A stretch of 27,715 bases of DNA, from contig JBBPYR010000030.1 of assembly GCA_038199755.1 (NCBI GenBank), positions 1 to 27,715 of the forward strand, written 5' to 3'. The stretch is from JBBPYR01 sp038199755 (lineage in GTDB: Bacteria > Chloroflexota > Ktedonobacteria > Ktedonobacterales > Ktedonobacteraceae). Positions 15,366 through 24,426 of the stretch are shown piece by piece (position 1 is the first letter of the stretch; the number at the start of each line of letters is the position of its first letter). Under the pieces are notes generated by a model. The model did not search any database. It was not told where the DNA came from and saw only the letters and a program-made list of their open reading frames with translations. Position numbers and translations under genes: made by a program.

Positions 15366-16871
15366 TCATGATAAGGGTAAAGAAACAATAAAGGTCGAGC
15401 CCTGTCCAGGCTTGCTTTCGACGCGCACAGTACCATCATGGGCACGTACAATCCAATCGACGATTGCCAGCCCCAGACCACTGCCGCCAGCCGCACGAGA
15501 ACGAGCCGGGTCCGCACGATAAAAACGCTCAAAGATATGGAGTTGATCTGCTGAGGAGATGCCAATGCCTGTATCACTTACCGCCAGCAAAGCGGCATTC
15601 TCGACCTGATTGACCGAGAGGGACACCTCGCCACCGTTATTGGTATAGGTTAGAGCATTATCAATCAGGCTGATGATGACCTGAATCAAGCGTGCCGCAT
15701 CGCCAAGAACGGTGACAGGAGACAATTTTTGTGTACAAAGGCGAATGCCACGTTCATCGGCAAGCGGCTCTAGACTTGCAACGGCATCGGCAACGAGCAG
15801 ATCGAGTCGAACTGCATCATGATCAAAATGGACTTGTCCTTCGTCGGCACGGGCCAAGGCGAGCAGGTCACTGATTAAGGCACCCAAGCGTTCCGATTCG
15901 GCATTGATGCCTTGCAAGACGGCAACATAATCTTCGGTAGAAGAGGATTGAGAGAGAGCTACCTCAGTTATACTGCGAATAACGGTCACGGGTGTGCGTA
16001 ACTCATGTGAAGCATCAGCAACAAAGCGACGCTGCTGGGTAAAAGAGTGTTCCAGACGACCTATCATTTGATTAAAGATAAGAGAAAGATCACGCACCTC
16101 ATCATGCGCAGGTGGCACTGGGACCCGTTGATGCAAGTCCTTCACGGTAATCTCACGGGCGATACGCGTCAAACGATGAATAGGGTTAAAGGCACGACCA
16201 GCTAACCAGTAGCAACCAAGCGCACTAAAGAGCAAGGCAAACGGTGTTAGCACCATCAGCGCAAGGGCGATACGCTGCATACGTTCTTTCAGGCTACTCA
16301 AGGATTGCCCTACCTGCACCACGCCAATCAGTTGATGCTTATCAATGAGCATAGTGCTATAGACGCGCATCTCTTGATCGTCAGTGCTGCCGATAGTTCC
16401 ATACCAGGGTGTTCCTTGGAGGGCAAGTTTTACCGCATCGGCAGGAACAATTATAGTGCCGAAACCCGGTGAGCTATACACGAGCTGCCCCGCTGTATTG
16501 AATACACGGACAAAAATGCGGCGATTAGCAGAAGCGTCGTCTGCCAATGTGGATTGGCTATTCTGATGAGCAGATATGGACGCGTCGGTCCCATCAAACG
16601 AATCGACGATGGCTGCGGTAGAAGCAAGTTCGGGCAGTTCATTGACCATATTATCGACAACGATTTTCCCGTTGGTGATAGAAACAGCTTCTGCCACTTG
16701 TTGTGAACGCATCTGTAATGTGACATCAAAGCTTGAAGCCAGGAAAACTTGTAGTGTGGAGTAAAAGGCAATACCAAAAAGTAACAACAATAACGCTGAG
16801 ATACTGGTGTACCAGAGCGTGAGTTGTATGCGAATACCTAAAGGTGGAATCTGAAAACGTCGCCTTATCAT
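15366..16871 (-). CDS. Sensor histidine kinase
   Basis: A 501-residue membrane histidine kinase of the HAMP-HisKA-HATPase type. Two membrane spans (about 18-40 and 200-225) flank an extracytoplasmic sensor of about 155 residues with no named domain. HAMP follows (226-278). The phosphorylated His289 is in DASHELRTPVT, the N-box Asn405 in LIDNALTY, G1 in DTGIGIS (433), the F-box in FERFYR (447), and G2 in GGSGLGLAI (462). The start is uncertain: the ATG at 16871 puts the basic MIRRR just before the first span, but lacks a clear ribosome site; a GTG at 16973 would overlap the regulator gene. It is the second gene after the response regulator, its likely partner. The signal is unknown. Confidence 0.93.
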   Translation of the reverse strand: MIRRRFQIPPLGIRIQLTLWYTSISALLLLLFGIAFYSTLQVFLASSFDVTLQMRSQQVAEAVSITNGKIVVDNMVNELPELASTAAIVDSFDGTDASISAHQNSQSTLADDASANRRIFVRVFNTAGQLVYSSPGFGTIIVPADAVKLALQGTPWYGTIGSTDDQEMRVYSTMLIDKHQLIGVVQVGQSLSSLKERMQRIALALMVLTPFALLFSALGCYWLAGRAFNPIHRLTRIAREITVKDLHQRVPVPPAHDEVRDLSLIFNQMIGRLEHSFTQQRRFVADASHELRTPVTVIRSITEVALSQSSSTEDYVAVLQGINAESERLGALISDLLALARADEGQVHFDHDAVRLDLLVADAVASLEPLADERGIRLCTQKLSPVTVLGDAARLIQVIISLIDNALTYTNNGGEVSLSVNQVENAALLAVSDTGIGISSADQLHIFERFYRADPARSRAAGGSGLGLAIVDWIVRAHDGTVRVESKPGQGSTFIVSLPLS

Positions 16872-16932
16872 AGCATTGCACAAAGACAGAGTAGCTTTAG
16901 AACCCAAGAGCAAAGCAGAACAGAATATATCA

Positions 16933-17613
16933 TTAGACCTCGACAGGCTCTTTGAGTTGATAGCCAGAGCCACGGACAGTATAAATCACATCTGGTTCGC
17001 TTTGATCACAAAGTTTCCGACGAAGGTAGCGAATGTAAACATCAATGACATTCGAAAGATGATCGGCATCACCATCCCAGACATGTTCAGCAATCATCGT
17101 GCGGCTCATTACCTGATGAGGATGGCGCATGAAAAACTCTAAGAGGGCATATTCTTTATTACACAGGGTAACGACACGTTCGCCGCGCCTCACCTCGTGA
17201 GTACTGGTATTGAGGGTAATATCCATGAACTGCAAGGCAGTTGTTTTTATCGGGCCACCGCGACGGAGCAAGGCACGCACACGCGCCTCTAACTCTGTGA
17301 GCGCAAATGGTTTCACGAGGTAATCATCGGCCCCCATGTCTAAGCCTTTGACACGGTCTGTTACCTCGCCAAGGGCGGTCAGCAATAAAATGGGCATGGT
17401 ACGCCCACGCGCACGCACTTGCTTACATACTTCAAAGCCACCCACCTGTGGGAGCAAAATATCCAATATAATCAAATCATAAGGAGTAGCTAACGCGGCA
17501 AGCACAGCGTCTTCGCCATTATCCACCAGATCAACCGCGTAATGACTTCCTTCAAGGCCTTTTTTTAAACTAGGACCCAGACGAGGATCATCTTCCACAA
17601 CCAGAATGCGCAT
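16933..17613 (-). CDS. OmpR/PhoB-family response regulator
   Basis: A 226-residue response regulator. The receiver domain (1-115) has the acidic pair Glu7/Asp8-Asp9, the phospho-acceptor Asp51 in LIILDILLPQ and Lys101 in LVKPFAL. The C-terminal winged helix (about 128-222) has the recognition helix pattern SNVIDVYIRYLRRKL and ends VRGSGYQL, typical of the OmpR/PhoB family. AAGAAGGT precedes the ATG at 17613. It is the first gene of a two-gene unit with the histidine kinase, with a 61-base gap, and probably controls its own operon. Its targets cannot be read from the window; no clear tandem repeats were found before it. Confidence 0.96.
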   Translation of the reverse strand: MRILVVEDDPRLGPSLKKGLEGSHYAVDLVDNGEDAVLAALATPYDLIILDILLPQVGGFEVCKQVRARGRTMPILLLTALGEVTDRVKGLDMGADDYLVKPFALTELEARVRALLRRGGPIKTTALQFMDITLNTSTHEVRRGERVVTLCNKEYALLEFFMRHPHQVMSRTMIAEHVWDGDADHLSNVIDVYIRYLRRKLCDQSEPDVIYTVRGSGYQLKEPVEV

Positions 17614-17738
17614 ATCTACCTTCTTTGTTACAAAAACATTGCATTGGCTACCGCGTCTCCATGACTCCTATAGGACGCGGTCAACCAACACAACACGGAG
17701 AGTGTACGATACCATGATGAAACAGAGATGAAATTTTC

Positions 17739-19859
17739 TTATTTTGTCAATAGCCAACAACGCAGCAATTCTGAGATACTCCACGCCTGAGCAAAGCAGC
17801 CAGCAGCGGTATAGGGTGGTTCTGGCTCAGCAACCTCACTGATGGTACCGATACAAGCCACCCAGAAACGTTGTACCAAGGGTAACAAGAGCGATCTGAG
17901 TGCGCTATGGTCGTTATGTACCCGCAGATAGACATCAATGTATGGTCCAATTAACCATTGCCAAACCGTTCCCTGGTGGTAGGCAGCATCGCGTATCGTT
18001 GGGTTGCCATTGAAATGACTGTGATAATTGCTATCGGTTGGGTCAAGTGAACGCAGCCCAACAGGAACCAGAAGGTGATCTGTCACCGTTTGCAACATAC
18101 GCGCCATCTGCTCCTCGGACAGCAACTCATGGGTGAGGGAGGCAGCAAAGAGCTGATTTGGACGTAGCGAGGAGTCATTCTTGCCCGCGACGCCTTCCAC
18201 ATCAACCACATCGTATAAATAGCCACCTTCTTCATACCAGAAACGTTTGGCAAAGTGTTTTCCTACCTGTGAACGCAACACACTATATTGTGAGGCGTCA
18301 GTGGAAAGACGCACCGCCCATGATTCCATACTGGTCAAGGCACAATACCAGAGCGCATTGATCTCAACAGGTTTGCCATGGCGAGGCGTAACCACCCAAT
18401 CGCCAACTTTGGCATCCATCCAGGTCAATTGAATGCCGGGTGCGCCACCATAAAGCAAGCCATCAGCCGGATCAACACCAATATTGTAAATAGTACCACG
18501 AACATGCCACTGGATAATTTCGACCAGCGTGGGAAAGAGGTCTTTCAACAAGCTCCAATCGTTGGTAACGTTCAAATATCTGTCGATGGCGTGAAACATC
18601 CATAAGGTAGCATCAATCGTATTATATTCCGGTTCTTTGCTGCCGTCTGGGAAACGATTGGGGATGAGACCATCACGCGCAAAGGACGCGAAGGCTTTGA
18701 GCAAGCCACGTGCCTCACTATAGCGGCCCGTTGAGAGCATCAGCCCTGGCAGAGCTATCATGCTATCACGCCCCCAGTCGGTAAACCAGGGATAGCCTGC
18801 GATAATGGTCTTGCGGTTCGGCGAAAGTGGCAAGCCCGTGGTCCAGTTGACACCATCTTTGAGGGAATAATCGGGACGTGCAACAATAAATTGATCGGCA
18901 GCGATGACGAGTCGTGCCTGCACAGGATCATCGGTCTGTAGCGTATTGGTAGTGCGGTCAGCGACGATAAGTAACTGGCGAATACGCCGTTGGTGGCGCG
19001 TTAATGCCTGTTGTACAGCGTCCTCGTGAGCAGAACTGCCAAAGTCGGTCGGCAAGGCGGTCTCAGCACTCAAGACAATGGAGGCGCGCATTCCCGGGGT
19101 CATTTGTAGACTAAATGTCCCAGGTTGATAAACATCCTCTTCTTCAGGGAGGCCACGTTCACCATCACGGCGATGATGCACATGCCAGTACCAGTAACCA
19201 GCCCGGTTATAGGTGACGTTCGTCCCCATGATGAGATGATACAGAGGGGAGGTGGCATCAGCGCGTACTTGACAGTGACTCCGTTGATTTTCCACGATGA
19301 AGTGCCAGTCCTCAGCACCACGCGTGGTACTATGATAATCACGTGAGAGACAAAAGGGAACTAAGGTGAGGGTGAGAAAAGAAGCATCATCATCGTTATC
19401 AATTGTGCCACGCAACGTATACTGCACATACGTCGTGTTGCGCCCATATTCCATCCAGACGCGCTTCTCCAATACGAGGAGGGCGGTCAGAGCATAGGAA
19501 AAACAAACGACATCGCCCTCCAAGGTAACATTATCAAGATAGTTATACCCTTGTGGCTCAAGCGTACCATCTTGATATTCGTTTACGCCAATCTTGAGTG
19601 TACGCCCCTTTGGGAGTGTCACCTCCTCATCAATCTTGGTGACAAACACGGTACGTTCAACCGGAGGATGAAGTGAGGCCACGAGCAAACCATGATAGCT
19701 GCGTGTGGTCGCGCCCACCAGTGAGCCAGAGGCATAACCACCCAGGCCATTTGTTACCAGCCACTCGCGGTCTAGAGCCACCTGCACATTGGAACACACC
19801 TGCTTTCCAACTTGCAGGTGCCAAGCGTTGACAGTGGGTTTCTGTAGTGTATTCATCAT
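17739..19859 (-). CDS. Glycogen debranching enzyme (amylo-alpha-1,6-glucosidase family)
   Basis: A 706-residue bacterial/archaeal-type debranching enzyme that removes alpha-1,6 branches from glycogen. The N-terminal domain (about 25-250) has the family signature REWLVTNGLGGYASGS and TTRSYHGLLVA. The C-terminal (alpha/alpha)6 catalytic domain begins near residue 300 and has GYPWFTDWGRDSMIALPGL, where the acidic residues contribute to the active site, and later AAYHQGTVWQWLIGPY. Length is normal. Two ATGs are adjacent (19859 and 19856); AGGAT upstream fits the second better. It stands alone, 126 bases from the response regulator gene, and no other glycogen gene is present. It is the only carbohydrate-storage enzyme in the window. 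Confidence 0.93.
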   Translation of the reverse strand: MMNTLQKPTVNAWHLQVGKQVCSNVQVALDREWLVTNGLGGYASGSLVGATTRSYHGLLVASLHPPVERTVFVTKIDEEVTLPKGRTLKIGVNEYQDGTLEPQGYNYLDNVTLEGDVVCFSYALTALLVLEKRVWMEYGRNTTYVQYTLRGTIDNDDDASFLTLTLVPFCLSRDYHSTTRGAEDWHFIVENQRSHCQVRADATSPLYHLIMGTNVTYNRAGYWYWHVHHRRDGERGLPEEEDVYQPGTFSLQMTPGMRASIVLSAETALPTDFGSSAHEDAVQQALTRHQRRIRQLLIVADRTTNTLQTDDPVQARLVIAADQFIVARPDYSLKDGVNWTTGLPLSPNRKTIIAGYPWFTDWGRDSMIALPGLMLSTGRYSEARGLLKAFASFARDGLIPNRFPDGSKEPEYNTIDATLWMFHAIDRYLNVTNDWSLLKDLFPTLVEIIQWHVRGTIYNIGVDPADGLLYGGAPGIQLTWMDAKVGDWVVTPRHGKPVEINALWYCALTSMESWAVRLSTDASQYSVLRSQVGKHFAKRFWYEEGGYLYDVVDVEGVAGKNDSSLRPNQLFAASLTHELLSEEQMARMLQTVTDHLLVPVGLRSLDPTDSNYHSHFNGNPTIRDAAYHQGTVWQWLIGPYIDVYLRVHNDHSALRSLLLPLVQRFWVACIGTISEVAEPEPPYTAAGCFAQAWSISELLRCWLLTK

Positions 19860-19933
19860 TTATCCTGATTATTATTGCTATCTGGTTCTTATTCTCTTGT
19901 ATTCTACCCAATCAAAACCCATCTTGCCAAAGC

Positions 19934-21097
19934 TCAACCCCCTACGGCGGCTTTCATGCGCTGTAACGCACTTTCAATGCGTTCATCCGGTGCGGTAATC
20001 GAGATACGCACATAGCCTTCGCCCGCAGCACCAAAGTTTGTGCCTGGGGTCACAAAAACGCCGGTTGTATCAAAAAGCCAGTCGGCGAACGCACGGGATG
20101 TAAACCCAGCTGGCACGGCGGCCCAGATGTAGAGGCCCGCCTTTGGTGCCTGGGTGCGCATGCCGAGCGCGTTACACCCTTCGACAAGCAGATCACGGCG
20201 CCGTCGATAAATAGCATTGCGTTGCTCTAACCACGTCTGGGGTAGATTGAGGGCGGTGATGGCAGCATACTGGATCGGGCGAAAAATGCCGCTATCGATG
20301 TTACTCTTGAGGCGTCCAACCGCATCAACCAGGGTGGGATTGCCCACCAGCATGCCCAGGCGAAAACCCGCCATGTTGTATGTCTTGCTCAACGAATGCA
20401 ATTCGACGGCCACCTCATTCGCCCCTGGTATTTCAAGAATGCTCATGGGCCGAAAATCGTCAAAATAGACCTCGGCATAGGCCATATCGTGAATAATGAC
20501 GATATTATGACGCTGGGCAAATGCGACAGCACGCTCGAAGAAGGCACGGTCCGCACAGGCGGCGGTCGGGTTATTTGGATAGTTGAGCCAGAGCACACGG
20601 GCCTTCGTCACTACATCCTGCGGAATGCTCTCCAGATCGGGCAGATAGCCCTGCTCTTCCCGCAATGGTAAGAGATAGGGTTGAGCGCCAACAGTGGTAC
20701 CTGCGGTGATATAGACAGGATAATAGGGATCAGGAACCAAGGCAATATCTCCCGCGTTTAGCACCGCTGATCCGGCATAGGCCAAACCCTCTTTCGAGCC
20801 GAGCAAGGGCAAAATATCGCGCTCAGGCGTGAGATGGACAGAGAAACGCCGCTCAAACCAAGAGGCAATCGCTTCATGTAGGGCATACATACCGCGATAC
20901 TCAGGGTAGCGATGATTTTCTGGCTCTTGCAACGCGGCACACAGGCTATCAATAACCGCTGCTGGTGCTGCTAGATCGGGATCGCCCATTGAAAGGCTAA
21001 TCACATCAACGCCCGCAGCCTGACGATCAGCGATTTTCTTTTTTGCGTCAGCAAAGTGATAGGGCGGTAAATTCTGGATTAACGTGGAGAGTTGCAT
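19934..21097 (-). CDS. dapL: LL-diaminopimelate aminotransferase-type PLP enzyme
   Basis: A 387-residue class I/II aminotransferase. The wording matches the DapL family along its length: LPPYHFADAKKK (10-21), SLSMGDPD, NHRYPEYRGM, LLGSKEGLAY, PDPYYPVY, NYPNNPT, and the PLP-binding Lys238 in ELHSLSKTYNMAGFRLG, then RLKSNIDSGIF. DapL converts tetrahydrodipicolinate to LL-diaminopimelate in one step, using glutamate as the amino donor, for lysine and cell-wall synthesis. The ATG at 21097 has GAGGAAT upstream; an in-frame TTG five codons earlier is less likely. Related aminotransferases with other substrates are hard to exclude. A hairpin lies between it and polA. Confidence 0.85.
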   Translation of the reverse strand: MQLSTLIQNLPPYHFADAKKKIADRQAAGVDVISLSMGDPDLAAPAAVIDSLCAALQEPENHRYPEYRGMYALHEAIASWFERRFSVHLTPERDILPLLGSKEGLAYAGSAVLNAGDIALVPDPYYPVYITAGTTVGAQPYLLPLREEQGYLPDLESIPQDVVTKARVLWLNYPNNPTAACADRAFFERAVAFAQRHNIVIIHDMAYAEVYFDDFRPMSILEIPGANEVAVELHSLSKTYNMAGFRLGMLVGNPTLVDAVGRLKSNIDSGIFRPIQYAAITALNLPQTWLEQRNAIYRRRRDLLVEGCNALGMRTQAPKAGLYIWAAVPAGFTSRAFADWLFDTTGVFVTPGTNFGAAGEGYVRISITAPDERIESALQRMKAAVGG

Positions 21098-21145
21098 ACT
21101 TCTATTCCTCAAACAAACTAATAAAATATGGAAGGGTAGAAGGTG

Positions 21146-21169
21146 GAGGCATCCGTTTAGGGATGCCTC
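21146..21169. terminator. 9-bp stem-loop between polA and dapL
   Basis: GAGGCATCC (21146-21154) and GGATGCCTC (21161-21169), perfect arms around a GTTTAG loop. It lies 16 bases beyond the polA stop on the minus strand. There is no T-run after it on that strand, so termination is uncertain. Confidence 0.5.
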
Positions 21170-21184
21170 GCTTCATCTTGACAG

Positions 21185-24100
21185 CTATTCCATTGGCTCG
21201 GCTTCAAACCAGTTGCGACCAACCTTCATTTCTACTTTGATCGGTACATTCAACTGATAGACACCTTCCATCATGCTTTTCACCAGCGATTTTGTATGAT
21301 CTAGCTCCTCTATTGGCACCTCAAACACGAGTTCGTCATGCACCTGGAGAATCATGCGCGTCTTCATACGTTGCTGGCGTAATGCTTCATGCAAGCGAAT
21401 CATAGCAATCTTAATCAGGTCAGCATTTGTGCCCTGAATTGGCATGTTGATAGCCTCACGTTCCAGGGCTTGCCGCTCGTTATGCGATAGCACATGCATT
21501 TCAGGAATGAAGCGTTTGCGACCAAACAAGGTGTTGACGTAGCCCTGTTTACGTGCCTGCGTGAGCGTCCTATCAACATATTCTTTGATACCGGGAAAGG
21601 TTTCGTGATAGCGGCTAATGAATTCAGCGGACTCTTTATTACTCATGCCGGTCACTTGCGAAAGGCCAAAGGCGGATTGACCATAGAGCACCGCGTATAC
21701 AACGGTTTTGGCAAGGCGACGCTGATCCTTCGTCACCTGTTCTGGCGGCACATTGAAGAGGGACGAGGCGGTGATGGTATGAATGTCTTCGTCTTTGGTA
21801 AAGGCTTCCACTAAACGCGGCTCATGGGTAATGCTCGCCAGAATACGCAGCTCAAATTGCGAATAGTCTGCCGTGAGCAGCACATAGGAAGGATCAGCGA
21901 TGAAGGCACGGCGTATTTGTCGCCCAACCTCCGTACGTATAGGGATGTTTTGCAGGTTGGGGTTGCTTGACGAGAGCCGTCCGCTCGACGCGATGGTTTG
22001 GTTGAACGAGGTATAGACGCGGCCCGTCTGCGTGTCCATCAGTTGTAGCAGGCCATCAACATAGGTTGACTTAAGCTTGCTGAGTTGGCGATACTCCAAC
22101 AAAGAATCGACGATGGGGTGTCGCCCCTTCAAATTCTCGATTACATCGGCACTCACTGAATAGCCAGTTGCGTTTTTCTTGCCTGCGGGCAACTTGAGTT
22201 CGCTGAAGAGCACCTCGCCCAGTTGTCGTGTTGAGTTAATATTGAACTGATGACCAACAGAGTCGTAGATACCTTGCTCCAACGTCAGCAACTGCTCCCC
22301 CAAGCTCACCTCTAATTGGCGTAAGAAGTTGGCATCCAAAGCTATACCGTAGCGTTCCATCTGTAGCAAGACAGGAATGAGGGGCTGCTCAATGTTATTG
22401 TAGAGATCGAGCAAGCCATGCCGCTGCAGGTCTGCCATAATTGGCTCGACGAGGCGCAAGGTGATGTCAGCATCGGCTCCCGCATAGTCGGCGGCAACAC
22501 GTATCGGAACCTGCGCCATGCTGATCATCTTTTTGCCACGGCCAATCAGTTCATTGATAGGCGTCATCACAATACCTAAACGCTGAAAGGATTGATCTTT
22601 TAGTCCGACACCACGTCTGCCTGGTTCTGCGAGGTAGGCTCCAACCATCGAGTCAAAGGCCAAGCCCTTGATGGCAACATCATAGCGTGAAAAGATCATC
22701 ATGTCGTATTTCGCGTTGTGCATATATTTGCGCACACGCTCATCGGTCAGCACGGGACGCAGTTTCTCGATGACATATGACAGGGGCAGTTGTCTGTCCG
22801 GCTCACTATCTTCGCTGGTTCGTATGTGACCTACTGGAATGTAGTAAGCCTCGCGGGGAGCCATTGAGAGCGAGATGCCCACGAGTTCTGCGTGGCGGGG
22901 CTCATCAGAGGTGGTTTCGGTATCGATTGCGAAACTGCCAGCGGTATATAAGCTTTTGATCAAGACCTGTAATGCTTCTTCGCTGTCGACGATCATGGTA
23001 TTGGTTTGTGGCTGCGAGGTATCTTCCAGGAAAAGTGGCGCACTGACAGCTTGCGCACTGGGCAAGCGCAGCTTATGCACGGTTTCAGTGGGCACCTCCG
23101 AGAGATCGAACATGCTCAACTGCAAAGGATCATTTACCTCCCCTGCACCTCCCTCACCGTCCGCGTGCTGTTGTGCGTGCTCTGCTTGCAGTGCGCCATG
23201 ATGTTTTGTTGCGGCAAGAGACGTATCAACCAGCGGCGTTGTTTCGCTAAAATCGGGCGGGAGCGGGGGCACAATAATGGGTACAACACCCGTAGGCGGT
23301 GCCGTGACGAGTGCTTCGTCCTGGGTGTATTCAGAGGGGTCGCGCTGCCTACGCTCACTAGCTTGGCTTCTGCTTGCGTCCGTGTTGTCGCTGCTCTGTG
23401 TCGTACTGTCCAGTGCGCTGTCCGTCATAACGGTAAGGCCAAGCGACTTGAAGAGATTGAGCACGCGCTCCACCAACGAGCGAAAGCCGAGTTCGCGAAA
23501 GAGGGCCAGCACTTTATCGGTGTTGACCTCATGTAAACGGGCGGCTTCCAGATCGAGTTGCACGGGTACATCACAGACAATTGTTGCCAGGTGTTTGCTC
23601 AAGCGCGCCTGATCTGCGGAGTTCTGCAATAATTTTTGCTCTTTGGGCTTGAGTTCATTAACATGCGCCAACAGCCCTTCGAGATCACCGTACTCTTGTA
23701 GGAGGCGCGTGGCGGTTTTTTCGCCAACACCGGGCACACCCGGAATATTATCGGACTTATCGCCGACCAAGCCTTTGAAATCGGGGAGTTTGACGGGTGG
23801 CAAGCCATAGCGTATTTCAACGGCGGCCTCATCATATTCGGTGACCTCGGTGATGCCGCGCTTGGCAACTTTGACGAGCACATGCTCATTAACGAGCTGG
23901 AGCGTGTCCATGTCACCAGTATAGATGATGGTGTAGACGCCCTGCTGTGCGGCCTGCACAGAAAGGGTTCCCAGCACATCATCAGCTTCGTAACCGTCCT
24001 TTTCGTAAATGGGAATGTTAAAGGCTTGCACAATCTCACGGATGCGTGCGAATTGTGGGCGCATATTATCGGGCAGCGTCGGACGATGGGCTTTATATTG

Positions 24101-24319
24101 TGCATATTCGCTGTGGCGAAAGGTCGGTGACGGCAGGTCAAAGGTCATGGCAAAGTATTCGGGCTTTTCCTCCAACAAGGCCATCATGAGCATGGAAGTG
24201 AAGCCAAAGGTTGCGTTGACAGGCTCTCCTGAACTGGTTGAGAGGGTGTCGGCCACGGCATGAAAGGCACGATGGATCATGGCATTGCCATCGATGAGCA
24301 CTAGTTTTTTTCGTTTCAT
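21185..24319 (-). CDS. polA: DNA polymerase I
   Basis: A 1044-residue polymerase I. The 5' nuclease (1-290) has YEADDVLG, TGDMDTLQL and GDKSDNIPG. The 3'-5' proofreading domain is intact: DTET (466-469), HNAKYD and YAGAD supply all metal ligands. The polymerase has motif A DYSQFELR, the O helix RRLAKTVVYAVLYG and motif C VHDELVFE. It is about 100 residues longer than E. coli Pol I because of a linker (about 291-435) rich in Ser, Thr, Pro and His, which contains QLSMF (400-404), a good match to the sliding-clamp motif. The O helix has Tyr875 where E. coli has Phe762. A weak GAG precedes the ATG at 24319. It is transcribed alone or with the upstream phosphoesterase gene (107-base gap). Confidence 0.97.
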   Translation of the reverse strand: MKRKKLVLIDGNAMIHRAFHAVADTLSTSSGEPVNATFGFTSMLMMALLEEKPEYFAMTFDLPSPTFRHSEYAQYKAHRPTLPDNMRPQFARIREIVQAFNIPIYEKDGYEADDVLGTLSVQAAQQGVYTIIYTGDMDTLQLVNEHVLVKVAKRGITEVTEYDEAAVEIRYGLPPVKLPDFKGLVGDKSDNIPGVPGVGEKTATRLLQEYGDLEGLLAHVNELKPKEQKLLQNSADQARLSKHLATIVCDVPVQLDLEAARLHEVNTDKVLALFRELGFRSLVERVLNLFKSLGLTVMTDSALDSTTQSSDNTDASRSQASERRQRDPSEYTQDEALVTAPPTGVVPIIVPPLPPDFSETTPLVDTSLAATKHHGALQAEHAQQHADGEGGAGEVNDPLQLSMFDLSEVPTETVHKLRLPSAQAVSAPLFLEDTSQPQTNTMIVDSEEALQVLIKSLYTAGSFAIDTETTSDEPRHAELVGISLSMAPREAYYIPVGHIRTSEDSEPDRQLPLSYVIEKLRPVLTDERVRKYMHNAKYDMMIFSRYDVAIKGLAFDSMVGAYLAEPGRRGVGLKDQSFQRLGIVMTPINELIGRGKKMISMAQVPIRVAADYAGADADITLRLVEPIMADLQRHGLLDLYNNIEQPLIPVLLQMERYGIALDANFLRQLEVSLGEQLLTLEQGIYDSVGHQFNINSTRQLGEVLFSELKLPAGKKNATGYSVSADVIENLKGRHPIVDSLLEYRQLSKLKSTYVDGLLQLMDTQTGRVYTSFNQTIASSGRLSSSNPNLQNIPIRTEVGRQIRRAFIADPSYVLLTADYSQFELRILASITHEPRLVEAFTKDEDIHTITASSLFNVPPEQVTKDQRRLAKTVVYAVLYGQSAFGLSQVTGMSNKESAEFISRYHETFPGIKEYVDRTLTQARKQGYVNTLFGRKRFIPEMHVLSHNERQALEREAINMPIQGTNADLIKIAMIRLHEALRQQRMKTRMILQVHDELVFEVPIEELDHTKSLVKSMMEGVYQLNVPIKVEMKVGRNWFEAEPME

Positions 24320-24426
24320 GATTTATCTCGTTTAATATACACAATTATGAGTGGTAGAGCATTCCATTGTGAGCACCCTACCTAACGCGAGCATAGCTCA
24401 AGGCCCCACATATGCTATTCTTTCGT

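Noticed and set aside
16872..16973. GTG-initiated extension of the histidine kinase
   Set aside because: It would overlap the response regulator gene by 41 bases, with no clear ribosome site and an unlikely N-terminus; kept only as an alternative.
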